This document shows positions 15,481-25,121 of a stretch of 33,359 nucleotides of DNA, in pieces (the first letter of the stretch is position 1; every line of letters starts with the position of its first letter). Under the pieces are notes generated by a model. It was given only the letters and a program-made list of their open reading frames with translations. It was not told the DNA's origin and made no database searches. The DNA lies in contig NZ_MKQR01000026.1 in assembly GCF_001940455.1 (NCBI RefSeq), forward strand, positions 191,412 to 224,770, in the 5' to 3' direction. The position numbers and the translations under genes are program-made. Source of the stretch: Actinokineospora bangkokensis. GTDB taxonomy: Bacteria > Actinomycetota > Actinomycetes > Mycobacteriales > Pseudonocardiaceae.

Positions 15481-15551
15481 CGGCACCCCTTTCCTCACCC
15501 GCCACGGTAGCGCCGCGCGGCCGCGGTCGGGGCTCAGCGCCTGGGGTGTGC

Positions 15552-15938
15552 TCAGGGCAGCTGGGAGGGGCCGAAGGCGTCGGGGAGCACTTCGGACATC
15601 GGCAGGATGCCCCGCGGGGTGTCCACCAGGCACTCCGGCCCGCCGAGCTCGTAGAGGACCTGCCTGCACCGGCCGCAGGGCATCAGGAGTTCCCCGGTGC
15701 CGCTGCGGCAGGCGAAGGCGACGAGGCGGCCGCCGCCGGTGAGGGCCAGCTGGCCCGCCAGGGCGCACTCGGCGCAGAGGCCGACGCCGTAGGAGGCGTT
15801 CTCGACGTTGCAGCCGGTGATGAGGCGGCCGTCGGAGACGACGGCCGCCGCCCCCACCCGCAACCCCGAGTAGGGGCAGTAGGCGAGGGCGGCGGCCGAC
15901 ACCGCTGCGGCGCGCAGCGCGTCCCAGTCGACGGTCAC
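15552..15938 (-). CDS. cdd: Cytidine deaminase
   Basis: Deaminates cytidine and deoxycytidine to uridine and deoxyuridine, feeding DeoA. 128 residues, the small tetrameric form. The zinc ligands are Cys55 (in CAEC), Cys88 and Cys91 (PCGRCRQ), and the proton shuttle is Glu57. NVENASYG (44-51) is the substrate-binding segment. The GTG start overlaps the stop of the upstream permease gene by 4 bases (GTGA at 15935-15938), tying deamination directly to import. Confidence 0.96.
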   Translation of the reverse strand: MTVDWDALRAAAVSAAALAYCPYSGLRVGAAAVVSDGRLITGCNVENASYGVGLCAECALAGQLALTGGGRLVAFACRSGTGELLMPCGRCRQVLYELGGPECLVDTPRGILPMSEVLPDAFGPSQLP

Positions 15939-17194
15939 TTGCCCTGGCCCCGGCGGTAGGGCTCGCCGACGGCCTTGGGCACGCGCAGCCGCTGGGCGGC
16001 CAGGCCGAGGACCAGGAGGGTGACCACGTAGGGGGCCGCGCCGACCAGCTCGGTGGGGACCTGGTCGGACAGGAAGTACCACAGGGCGAACAGTGCGCCC
16101 AGGACGGCGGCGACGGAGGCGAGCACGCGGGCGCCCCTGCGGTACTGCATGACCGCCACGACGAGCAGGGCGATGCCCAGCAGCAGGAGCAGGGCGTGCA
16201 CGGCCGCGGAGCCGCGCAGGGCCAGCGCGTCGGTGTAGCCGAACAGGGTGGCGCCGGTGGCCAGGCCGCCGGGCCGCCAGTTGCCGAAGATCATCGCGGC
16301 GAGGCCGATGAAGCCGCGGCCGCCGGTCTGCCCGTCGCGGAACTGCCCGGAGCTGATGGCCAGGAACGCCCCGCCCAGGCCGGAGAACGCGCCGGAGGCG
16401 ATGACGGCCAGGTACTTGTACTTGTAGACGTTGACGCCCAGGGACTCCGCGGCGATGGGGGCCTCGCCGCAGGAGCGCAGGCGCAGGCCGAACGGGGTGC
16501 GCCAGAGCACCCACGCCGAGCCCGCGACCAGCAGCACGGCCAGCACGGTCAGCAGCGACACCTGGGTCACCAGGCCGCGCAGCAGGCCCGCGACGTCGGA
16601 GACGAAGAACCAGTGCTTGGCCTCCACGGTGCCCAGCCCGTCCGACAGCCCGGGGATGGTGATCCGGGTGACGTCGGAGAGCGGGGGCGACTGCTTCTGG
16701 CCGCCGCCGGGGGCGCGGGTGAAGTACAGCTTGGACAGGAACAGGGCGGCGCCGGGGGCGAGCAGGTTGATCGCCACGCCGGAGATGATGTGGTCGACGC
16801 CGAAGGTCACCGTGGCCACCGCGTGCAGCACGCCGCCGATGACGCCGAGCAGCAGGCCGAACACCACGCCCGCCCACGGACCCCACTGGTAGCCCGCGTA
16901 CCCGGCGCCGAAGGTGCCGAGCACCATCATGCCCTCAAGGCCGATGTTGGTGACGCCCGCGCGCTCGGACCACATGCCCGCGAGGGCGGCCATGGCCAGC
17001 GGCACGGCGGCGGTGAGCGCGGCCTGGACGGTGCCGCCGGAGGTGAGGTCCGTGGCCCCGGCGAGGGTGCGCACGGCGGAGACGACGAGCAGCGCGGCGA
17101 GCGCGATCGCGGCGTACAACCAGGCCGGGCGCTTGCCGCGGCGCTGCGGTGGCGGCGGGGCGGTCTGCACGCCCGCGATCAGTCCGGCGGTCAC
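15935..17194 (-). CDS. Nucleoside ABC transporter permease, second subunit
   Basis: 419 residues with about ten predicted membrane helices, of the NupQ/YufQ-like permease type that pairs with BMP-family binding proteins. The conserved cytoplasmic coupling region is seen in ERAGVTNIGLEGMM and in PFGLRLRSCGEAPIAAESLG. A basic, proline-rich N-terminal stretch (10-25) precedes the first helix. GTG 17194 overlaps the stop of the upstream permease (GTGA at 17191-17194), and its own stop overlaps cdd. It imports nucleosides together with the three upstream gene products; substrate specificity is inferred from cdd and deoA. Confidence 0.93.
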   Translation of the reverse strand: MTAGLIAGVQTAPPPPQRRGKRPAWLYAAIALAALLVVSAVRTLAGATDLTSGGTVQAALTAAVPLAMAALAGMWSERAGVTNIGLEGMMVLGTFGAGYAGYQWGPWAGVVFGLLLGVIGGVLHAVATVTFGVDHIISGVAINLLAPGAALFLSKLYFTRAPGGGQKQSPPLSDVTRITIPGLSDGLGTVEAKHWFFVSDVAGLLRGLVTQVSLLTVLAVLLVAGSAWVLWRTPFGLRLRSCGEAPIAAESLGVNVYKYKYLAVIASGAFSGLGGAFLAISSGQFRDGQTGGRGFIGLAAMIFGNWRPGGLATGATLFGYTDALALRGSAAVHALLLLLGIALLVVAVMQYRRGARVLASVAAVLGALFALWYFLSDQVPTELVGAAPYVVTLLVLGLAAQRLRVPKAVGEPYRRGQGK

Positions 17195-18315
17195 GCGGAC
17201 ACCTCCTCGGCGGTGGCCGCCTTGGTGCGGCCGAGGGCGCGGCCGACGTCGCGCTGCTCGGCGCGGACGCGGTAGCGGCGGACGAGTTCGTAGGCGATGA
17301 CCACCGACAGGACGATGATGCCCTGCATGATGCCGATGATCTCGCGCGGGATGTTGCTGATGTCCAGCGAGTTCGAGGTGTTGTTGAGGAAGCCCCACAG
17401 CAGCGCGGCCAGCGCCATGCCGACCGGGTTGTTGCGCCCGAGCAGGGCCACGGCGATGCCGATGAAGCCGATGCCGGTGGGGAAGTCCAGCGAGTAGGAG
17501 TAGCTGGACCCGAGCAGCTGCGGCATGCCGACCAGGCCCGCGACCGCCCCGGAGAGCAGCATCGACCACACGACCATCCGCTTGACGCTGACGCCGCTGG
17601 CCACCGCCGCGGACTCCGACAGGCCGGTGGCCTTGAGCTCGAAGCCGAAGCGGGTGCGCGAGAGCACGAACCAGTACACGACGCCCACGGCCGCGGCCAG
17701 GAAGAGCAGGCCGAACAGGTCGGAGGAGGAGCCGGCGACCGGGATGCCGGGCACCTGGCCGCCGACGCCGATGGGCGGGGTGCTGACGTTGTTGCTGCCC
17801 GGGTTCTCCAGCGCGAGCCGGTCGGGGTTGAGCAGGTAGGACACCAGGAACGTGGCGATCGAGTTGAGCATGATCGTCGAGATCACCTCGCTGACGCCGC
17901 GGGTGACCTTGAGCAGCGCGGCGAAGCCCGACCAGGCGGCGCCGACCAGCATGGCGGCGGCGATGGTCATGGCCACCCGCAGCACCGAGGGCAGGCCCTC
18001 CATGAAGCTGGCGCCCGCGAGGGCGGCGGAGAGCATGGCGGCGAGCCGGTACTGGCCGTCGACGCCGATGTTGAACAGCTTCATCCGGAAGCCGATCGCC
18101 ACCGCGACCGCGGCCAGGTAGTACTGCACGGCGCTGTTGATCGAGTTGACGAAGGTGCGCGGGCGCTGCGAGGCGGCCACCATGGCGTCCACGGCGTCCC
18201 CGGCGGAGTGCCCGGTGACGGCCAGCACAACCGCGCAGAACGCCGCCGCGAACAGCAGGGCGCCGACCGGGGCGGCCAGCCCCAGCAGCACCGCGCGCGG
18301 GTTGATCCGGCTCAT
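17191..18315 (-). CDS. Nucleoside ABC transporter permease, first subunit
   Basis: 374 residues with about eight to nine membrane helices, of the NupP/YufP-like type. Conserved features are FNIGVDGQYRLAA (coupling region), SEVISTIMLNSIA and RFGFELKATGLSESAA. GGAGGAGG stands directly before the ATG, which overlaps the ATPase stop by 4 bases (ATGA at 18312-18315). It forms the membrane pore with the second permease. Confidence 0.93.
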   Translation of the reverse strand: MSRINPRAVLLGLAAPVGALLFAAAFCAVVLAVTGHSAGDAVDAMVAASQRPRTFVNSINSAVQYYLAAVAVAIGFRMKLFNIGVDGQYRLAAMLSAALAGASFMEGLPSVLRVAMTIAAAMLVGAAWSGFAALLKVTRGVSEVISTIMLNSIATFLVSYLLNPDRLALENPGSNNVSTPPIGVGGQVPGIPVAGSSSDLFGLLFLAAAVGVVYWFVLSRTRFGFELKATGLSESAAVASGVSVKRMVVWSMLLSGAVAGLVGMPQLLGSSYSYSLDFPTGIGFIGIAVALLGRNNPVGMALAALLWGFLNNTSNSLDISNIPREIIGIMQGIIVLSVVIAYELVRRYRVRAEQRDVGRALGRTKAATAEEVSA

Positions 18316-19856
18316 CGGGCCTCCTCCTGCTCGGCGCCGGTCATCGCGGAGCCCAGCTGCTCCGGGGTGACGGTGGCCGGGTCGTGGTCGGCGACGAACC
18401 TGCCGCGCAGGATCACCGACAGCGCGTCGGACATGCCGATCAGCTCGTCGAGGTCGGCGGAGATGAGCAGCACCGCCAGGTGCTCGGCGCGGGCCCGGCG
18501 GATGTGCTCCCAGATGGCGGCCTGCGCGCCGACGTCGACGCCGCGGGTGGGGTGCGAGGCGATGAGCAGCACGGGGTCGCCGCTCATCTCCCGGCCGACG
18601 ATCAGCTTCTGCTGGTTGCCGCCGGACAGGGCGGAGGCGTGCACGCCGATGCCGGGGGTGCGCACGTCGTAGTCGCGGACGATGCGCTCGGTGTCGGCCT
18701 TGGCGCCGCGGATGTCGATGAGCGCGCCGGAGCTGCTGGGCCTGCGGGTCTGGTGGCCGAGCACCCGGTTCTCCCAGAGCGAGGCGTCGAGCAGCACGCC
18801 CTGGCGGTGGCGGTCCTCGGGGATGTAGCCCACGCCCGCCTCGCGGCGGTGCCGGGTGGAGGTGTGGGTGATGTCGGCGCCGGAGAGCTCGATGCGCCCG
18901 CCGCTGGGCTGGCGGATGCCCATCAGCGCCTCGACCAGCTCGGCTTGGCCGTTGCCCTCCACGCCCGCGATGCCCAGGACCTCGCCCGCGTGGATGGTGA
19001 AGGAGATGTCGTCGAGGACGCGGCGGCCGTCGTCGCCGTCGACCGACAGGCCGGTGACGGTGAGCACGGGCACGTCGGTGACGGTGGACTCGCGCAGCTC
19101 CGGGACCGGCAGCGAGCTGCCGACCATCAGCTCGGCCAGCTGCCGGGAGGTGACGTCGCGGGGGGACACGCTGGCGACGGTGGTGCCGCGGCGCATGACG
19201 GTGATGTCGTCGGCGACCGAGAGCACCTCGTCGAGCTTGTGCGAGATGAACAGGATGGTCAGGCCCTCGGACTTGAGCTCGCGCAGGTTGCCGAACAGCT
19301 CGTCGACCTCCTGCGGGACCAGCACGGCGGTGGGCTCGTCGAGGATGAGGGTGCGCGCGCCGCGGTAGAGGACCTTGAGGATCTCGACCCGCTGGCGGGC
19401 GCCGACGCCGAGCTCGTCGACCAGCCGGTCCGGCTCGATGCCCAGGCCGTAGGCGTCGGAGATCTCGGCGATGCGGCGGCGGGCGGCGCGGGCGTCCAGG
19501 CGCAGCCCGCCCGGCTCGTCGCCGAGCACCACGTTCTCCAGCACGGTGAGGTTGTCGGCCAGCATGAAGTGCTGGTGCACCATGCCGATCCCGGCGCGGA
19601 TCGCGTCGGCCGGGGAGTGGAAGGCGGTGGGCCGCCCGTCGACGGTGATGTGGCCCTCGTCCGGCTGCTGCATGCCGTAGAGGATCTTCATCAGGGTGGA
19701 CTTGCCCGCGCCGTTCTCGCCCACCAGGGCGTGCACGGTGCCCGCGCGGACGGTGATGTTGACGTCGGAGTTGGCCACGACGCCGGGGAAGCGCTTGGTG
19801 ATCCCGAACAGCTCGACCGCCGGGGCGGGTTCGCCGCCTGCTGGCTCGGTTGCCAC
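18312..19856 (-). CDS. Nucleoside ABC transporter ATP-binding protein (two ABC domains)
   Basis: 514 residues with two fused nucleotide-binding domains, the layout of sugar and nucleoside importers. Domain 1 has Walker A GENGAGKST (46-54), a degenerate signature (ELGVGARQR) and Walker B LILDEPTAVL. Domain 2 has the altered Walker A typical of this family (GVEGNGQAE), a canonical signature LSGGNQQK, and LLIASHPTRGVD in place of Walker B. It powers import through the two permeases. The start was set at GTG 19856, preceded by AGAGGAA; a hairpin separates it from the binding-protein gene. Confidence 0.94.
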   Translation of the reverse strand: MATEPAGGEPAPAVELFGITKRFPGVVANSDVNITVRAGTVHALVGENGAGKSTLMKILYGMQQPDEGHITVDGRPTAFHSPADAIRAGIGMVHQHFMLADNLTVLENVVLGDEPGGLRLDARAARRRIAEISDAYGLGIEPDRLVDELGVGARQRVEILKVLYRGARTLILDEPTAVLVPQEVDELFGNLRELKSEGLTILFISHKLDEVLSVADDITVMRRGTTVASVSPRDVTSRQLAELMVGSSLPVPELRESTVTDVPVLTVTGLSVDGDDGRRVLDDISFTIHAGEVLGIAGVEGNGQAELVEALMGIRQPSGGRIELSGADITHTSTRHRREAGVGYIPEDRHRQGVLLDASLWENRVLGHQTRRPSSSGALIDIRGAKADTERIVRDYDVRTPGIGVHASALSGGNQQKLIVGREMSGDPVLLIASHPTRGVDVGAQAAIWEHIRRARAEHLAVLLISADLDELIGMSDALSVILRGRFVADHDPATVTPEQLGSAMTGAEQEEAR

Positions 19857-19907
19857 GAGGGGTTCCTCTTCCGCTGGACTGGGGGGACCTGGGACGGGCC
19901 CGCAAAC

Positions 19908-19947
19908 GGCGGACGGACCCGGGCACAACCGCCCGGGCCCGTCCGCC
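19908..19947 (-). terminator. Intercistronic hairpin after the BMP lipoprotein gene
   Basis: 19908-19924 pairs with 19931-19947 over 17 positions with one mismatch; the loop is ACAACC. It lies between the binding-protein stop and the ATPase start on the minus strand, with no T-tract. It probably terminates part of the transcripts or protects the 3' end, giving more binding protein than transporter. Confidence 0.75.
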
Positions 19948-19966
19948 GCGCACCCGACCGGGCGCC

Positions 19967-21025
19967 CTACTTCGTCGAGGAGACCTTGATCTCGCCCGAG
20001 GTGATCTTCTGCTGGTAGGAGTCGAGCTGGGCCTTGATGTCGTCGATCTTGCCGCCGCTGGTGGCGTAGCCGACGCCGCCCGCCTTGAGGTCGTAGAGCT
20101 TGGTGCCCGCGGTGAACTTGCCGTCCTTGGCCGCCTTGGTGAAGTCGTACACCGCGGTGTCGACGTTCTTCACCATCGAGGTCAGGATGATGTCCTTGAC
20201 GTCGGCGAGCGCGGGCTGGTTGTACTGGTCGGAGTCGACGCCGATGCCCAGCTTGCCCTTGGCCTTGGCGGCCTTGAACACGCCGCTGCCGGAGCCGCCC
20301 GCCGCGGCGTAGACGATGTCCACACCGGCGTCGAACATGCCGTTGGCGGCGGTCTCGCCCTTGGCCGGGTCGCTGAAGCCGGTGAAGTCCGGCGGCTCGG
20401 TCAGGTACTTGACCTGCACCTCGGCGTCGGGCTTGGCGGCCTTGACGCCCGCGGTGAAGCCGACCTCGAACTTCTGGATGAGCGGGGTGTTCACGCCGCC
20501 GACGAAGCCGACCTTGTTGGTCGTGGACTTCAGCGCCGCGGCCACGCCGACCAGGAACGAGCCCTGCTCCTCGGCGAAGGTGATGTTCTCGATGTTGTTG
20601 GCCTTGGCGTCCTCGCTGTCGACCAGCGCGAACTTGATGTCCGGGAAGTCCGGCGCGACCTTGGCCAGCGGCTGCGCGTAGACGTAGCCGACGGCGATGA
20701 TGGTGTTGTAGCCGCCCTCGGCGAGCTGGCGGAGCCGGTCCTCCTTCTGGGCGTCGGTCTCGCCCGCGGTGGCCTCCAGCTCCTTGACGTCGATCCCGAA
20801 CTCCGCCTTGGCCTTGTCCAGGCCGCGCGCGGCGGAGTCGTTGAAGGACTGGTCGCCGCGGCCGCCGATGTCGTAGGCCATGCCGACCTTGATCGACCCG
20901 GCGCCCGAGCCGGTGCTGGCGCCGCCGGGCTGGCTGCCGCTGTCCGACCCGCCGCCGCACGCGGTCAGCCCCATGCCGAGCGCGAGCGCCGCCGCCGCCA
21001 GTCGAGTACCTCGCATTCGACGCAA
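19967..21025 (-). CDS. BMP-family nucleoside-binding lipoprotein
   Basis: Extracytoplasmic substrate-binding protein of the ABC importer, 352 residues. The lipoprotein signal peptide has a basic start (MRRMRGTR), a hydrophobic core and lipobox LTAC, with lipidated Cys23, followed by a Gly/Ser linker. The mature part is a BMP (PnrA-like, type I) fold, with VGMAYDIGGRGDQSFN (47-62) as the signature opening and GVDSDQYNQPAL later. A TTG at 21025 is the best start: GGAGGG ends 9 nt before it, while the ATG at 21016 lies too far away. First gene of the importer operon. BMP proteins bind purine or pyrimidine nucleosides; which one cannot be told. Confidence 0.94.
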   Translation of the reverse strand: MRRMRGTRLAAAALALGMGLTACGGGSDSGSQPGGASTGSGAGSIKVGMAYDIGGRGDQSFNDSAARGLDKAKAEFGIDVKELEATAGETDAQKEDRLRQLAEGGYNTIIAVGYVYAQPLAKVAPDFPDIKFALVDSEDAKANNIENITFAEEQGSFLVGVAAALKSTTNKVGFVGGVNTPLIQKFEVGFTAGVKAAKPDAEVQVKYLTEPPDFTGFSDPAKGETAANGMFDAGVDIVYAAAGGSGSGVFKAAKAKGKLGIGVDSDQYNQPALADVKDIILTSMVKNVDTAVYDFTKAAKDGKFTAGTKLYDLKAGGVGYATSGGKIDDIKAQLDSYQQKITSGEIKVSSTK

Positions 21026-21128
21026 GGCTCATCTCCCTCCGGATGTGGACCGCACCGCAGGCTGTGGCCGTGGCACGGGCCGAATGTTCGCGGAACCGTA
21101 TACGCCAGGCTGCCCACGGGTGGGATCA

Positions 21129-21146
21129 GGTCACCTCGCCGTGACC
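21129..21146. promoter_or_regulatory. Candidate operator GGTCAC-N6-GTGACC
   Basis: A perfect inverted repeat, centred about 50 bases upstream of the likely start of the BMP operon. Single copies of the same half-site lie at 21188-21193, 21381-21386 and 21419-21424. Confidence 0.5.
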
Positions 21147-21359
21147 CAATCGTTGACACCGCTGTGGCGCACCCGACCCGCGGGCCGGTGACCCCAGGCG
21201 GAGCGTAACGAGGCGGGCACGGACCGGCAGCCCCAGCCGCCCCCGATCCCGCCCCGAGCAGCGCGCTCGCCCGTTCGGACGACGACCGGCGGCCCCCGGC
21301 GGCGGCCCCGGTCCGTCCGTTGTGGACCGCGGCGGGTCCGGAGTGGAACCGACCGCTAT

Positions 21360-21373
21360 CTACTCGCCAGTAG
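21360..21373. promoter_or_regulatory. TetR-operator-like palindrome
   Basis: CTACT-CGCC-AGTAG, a 5-bp perfect inverted repeat with a 4-base centre. The shape resembles TetR-family operators. It lies about 200 bases upstream of the probable sdh promoter. Confidence 0.35.
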
Positions 21374-21509
21374 CTCCAGCGTGACCGATTCAGCGTTACT
21401 CGGCCGGATAAACGACCCGGTCACGAATCGGTTCCAACGGCCGGTGCGGGCCATTTCCGATACCGTCGGAATCCCGGCGGAAAACCCCCGATGTGCGCCC
21501 CGGCCTGCA

Positions 21510-21525
21510 TGTTCCCTCCGTCACA
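21510..21525 (+). promoter_or_regulatory. CRP/GlxR-like site upstream of sdh
   Basis: TGTTC-CCTCCG-TCACA fits the TGTGA-N6-TCACA consensus of actinobacterial CRP/GlxR with two changes in the left half. Its centre is about 60 bases before the start predicted from TAGCAT at 21566-21571, a classical activator position. Confidence 0.35.
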
Positions 21526-21565
21526 GAGTGCATCGGCGGAGTGGGTGGCCCCCGCGGGACGGGTC

Positions 21566-21571
21566 TAGCAT
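21566..21571 (+). promoter_or_regulatory. Candidate -10 element of sdhCDAB
   Basis: TAGCAT about 85 bases before the sdhC ATG, giving a leader of about 80 nt with GGAGG at 21642-21646. No clear -35 is visible. Confidence 0.4.
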
Positions 21572-21656
21572 CCGATAGGTCAAGGCCCGTTTGCGCGCTT
21601 CGCACGTCGTCCGCCCGGGCCCGTAGTCCATCAGCGACGTTGGAGGCCGTCTACCG

Positions 21657-22088
21657 ATGTCCGACTCGGCCATGGCTACCGAGCAGGTAGCGGCGCGCGG
21701 GTCCCGGCGCAACGGGACGCTCTACCGGGGTGACCCCGGCATGTGGTCGTGGGTGGCCCACCGGATCACCGGTGTGCTCACCTTCTTCTTCCTCTTCGCG
21801 CACGTGCTCGACACCGCCCTGGTGCGGGTGTCGCCGAACGCGTACGACGAGGTCATCGAGACCTACAAGACCCCCCTGGTCAACCTCCTGGAGGTCGGCC
21901 TGGTCGGCGCGGTGCTGTTCCACGCGCTCAACGGCCTGCGGGTCATGCTGGTCGACTTCTGGTCCCAGGGCCCGCGCTACCAGCGCCCGATGCTGTGGAC
22001 CATCCTCGGGATCTGGGTCGTGGTCATGGTGCCGGGCGCCTACTTCATGATGGTCCGCACGGTGTCCGAGATGTTCGGGGGTAGCTGA
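21657..22088 (+). CDS. sdhC: Succinate dehydrogenase cytochrome b subunit
   Basis: Membrane anchor of succinate dehydrogenase (complex II); 143 residues with three helices at about 31-55, 77-100 and 112-133. Histidines at 35, 49 and 89 lie in or near the helices; His89 in FHALNGLR is the likely haem b ligand, and HRITG (35-39) is the family signature near the quinone site. GGAGG lies 10 nt before the ATG. First gene of sdhCDAB, 2 nt before sdhD. Confidence 0.95.
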   Translation: MSDSAMATEQVAARGSRRNGTLYRGDPGMWSWVAHRITGVLTFFFLFAHVLDTALVRVSPNAYDEVIETYKTPLVNLLEVGLVGAVLFHALNGLRVMLVDFWSQGPRYQRPMLWTILGIWVVVMVPGAYFMMVRTVSEMFGGS

Positions 22089-22090
22089 CG

Positions 22091-22501
22091 ATGGCGCTGG
22101 CACTGGACAAGCCCCGCAGCCCCCGCCGCCCCGCCGCGCGCCGGTCGAACTTCGAGATGGCCAGCTGGCTGTTCATGCGCATCTCGGGCGTGGCGCTGAT
22201 CGTGCTGGTGCTCGGGCACCTGTTCATCATGAACATCCTCGACGGCGGCGTGCACCGGATCAACTTCGCCTTCGTCGCGGGCCGCTGGTCGAGCCCGTTC
22301 TGGCAGCTGTGGGACCTGTCGATGCTCTGGCTGGCGGAGATCCACGGCGGCAACGGCCTGCGCACGGTCATCAACGACTACGCGCGCAAGGACGCCACCC
22401 GGTTCTGGCTGAAGGTCCTGCTCTACGTCTCGATGGTCGTCATCCTCGGCCTGGGCTCGTACGTGATCTTCACCTTCGACGCCACCATCCCCGCGAACTG
22501 A
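22091..22501 (+). CDS. sdhD: Succinate dehydrogenase hydrophobic membrane anchor
   Basis: 136 residues, the second membrane anchor. A basic N-terminus (PRSPRRPAARR) is followed by three helices, roughly 25-49, 72-92 and 106-127. His43 in LVLGHLF and His85 in AEIHGGNGLR are candidates for haem or quinone contact. It starts 2 nt after the sdhC stop and ends 30 nt before sdhA. The C-D-A-B order and subunit sizes match the two-anchor actinobacterial enzyme. Confidence 0.94.
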   Translation: MALALDKPRSPRRPAARRSNFEMASWLFMRISGVALIVLVLGHLFIMNILDGGVHRINFAFVAGRWSSPFWQLWDLSMLWLAEIHGGNGLRTVINDYARKDATRFWLKVLLYVSMVVILGLGSYVIFTFDATIPAN

Positions 22502-22531
22502 CCACCCCCACCACGGAGAGCGGTTCCAGCT

Positions 22532-24282
<1,751 letters not shown>

Positions 24283-24283
<1 letters not shown>

Positions 24284-25068
24284 TGACTGCGACTGTTTCC
24301 ACCGAGGAGAAGTCGGGTTCCCGGGGCGACCTGCCCCCGGTGCCGGACGGCGCCGTGACGGTGACGCTGAAGATCCTGCGCTTCAACCCCGAGGTCGACT
24401 CCGAGCCGCACTGGGAGTCCTTCGGCGTGCCCGCCCTGCCCACCGACCGCGTGCTCAACCTGCTGCACTACGTCAAGTGGTACGTCGACGGCACGCTGAC
24501 CTTCCGCCGTTCCTGCGCGCACGGCATCTGCGGCTCGGACGCCATGCAGATCAACGGGGTCAACCGGCTGGGCTGCAAGGTGCTGGTCAAGGACCTGATG
24601 GCCAAGGGCGGCAAGGACACCACCATCACCGTGGCCCCGATCAAGGGCCTGCCGGTGCACAAGGACCTGCTGGTCGACATGGAACCCTTCATGGAGGCCT
24701 TCCGGGCGGTCAAGCCGTTCCTCATCACCTACGGCAACGAGCCCACCCGCGAGCGCATCCAGTCCGCCGCCGACCGCGAGCGCTTCGACGACACCACCAA
24801 GTGCATCCTGTGCGCCTGCTGCACCACCTCGTGCCCGGTCTTCTGGAACGAGGGCAGCTACTTCGGCCCCGCGGCCATCGTCAACGCCCACCGCTTCATC
24901 TTCGACTCCCGCGACGACGGAGCCCAGGAACGCCTGGACATCCTCAACGACGCGGAGGGCGTGTGGCGCTGCCGCACCACCTTCAACTGCACCGACGCCT
25001 GCCCCCGCGGCATCCAGGTGACGAAGGCGATCCAGGAGGTCAAGCGGGCACTGCTGTTCCGCCGCTGA
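24283..25068 (+). CDS. sdhB: Succinate dehydrogenase iron-sulfur subunit
   Basis: Carries electrons from FAD to quinone, 261 residues. The [2Fe-2S] cluster ligands are Cys78, Cys83, Asp86 and Cys98; the Asp in the third place is normal for SdhB. The [4Fe-4S] cluster uses Cys174, Cys177, Cys180 and Cys240, and the [3Fe-4S] cluster Cys184, Cys230 and Cys236. The first 20 residues are an extension without known role. Last gene of the operon, followed at once by a strong terminator. Confidence 0.97.
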
Positions 25069-25076
25069 CCACCTGA

Positions 25077-25117
25077 CGACGAGGCCGCGCCCCCGCTCCG
25101 GGGGCGCGGCCTCGTCG
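25077..25117. terminator. Strong terminator after sdhB (bidirectional)
   Basis: A perfect 19-bp stem, 25077-25095 with 25099-25117, and a 3-base CTC loop. It separates the sdh operon from the convergent Clp_N/HTH gene. Confidence 0.9.
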
Positions 25118-25121
25118 CGTC

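Larger units (their letters stand above)
21026..21656. other. Divergent regulatory region between nucleoside importer and sdh
   Basis: 631 bases without a gene. From left to right it holds GGAGGG for the BMP gene, a possible minus-strand -10 TACGGT (21100-21095), the GGTCAC/GTGACC palindrome, further GTGACC-type half-sites, the CTACTCGCCAGTAG palindrome, an 8-bp inverted repeat (21384-21391 with 21425-21432), a CRP-like site and a plus-strand -10 TAGCAT before sdhC. Confidence 0.7.

Noticed and set aside
17191..19953. Very long open frames antisense or out of frame to real genes (for example here and at 3732-6122 minus, 22040-24181 minus)
   Set aside because: They result from the extreme third-position GC bias; their translations are Arg/Gly/His/Ala-rich without domains, and the other strand or frame carries clear conserved genes.
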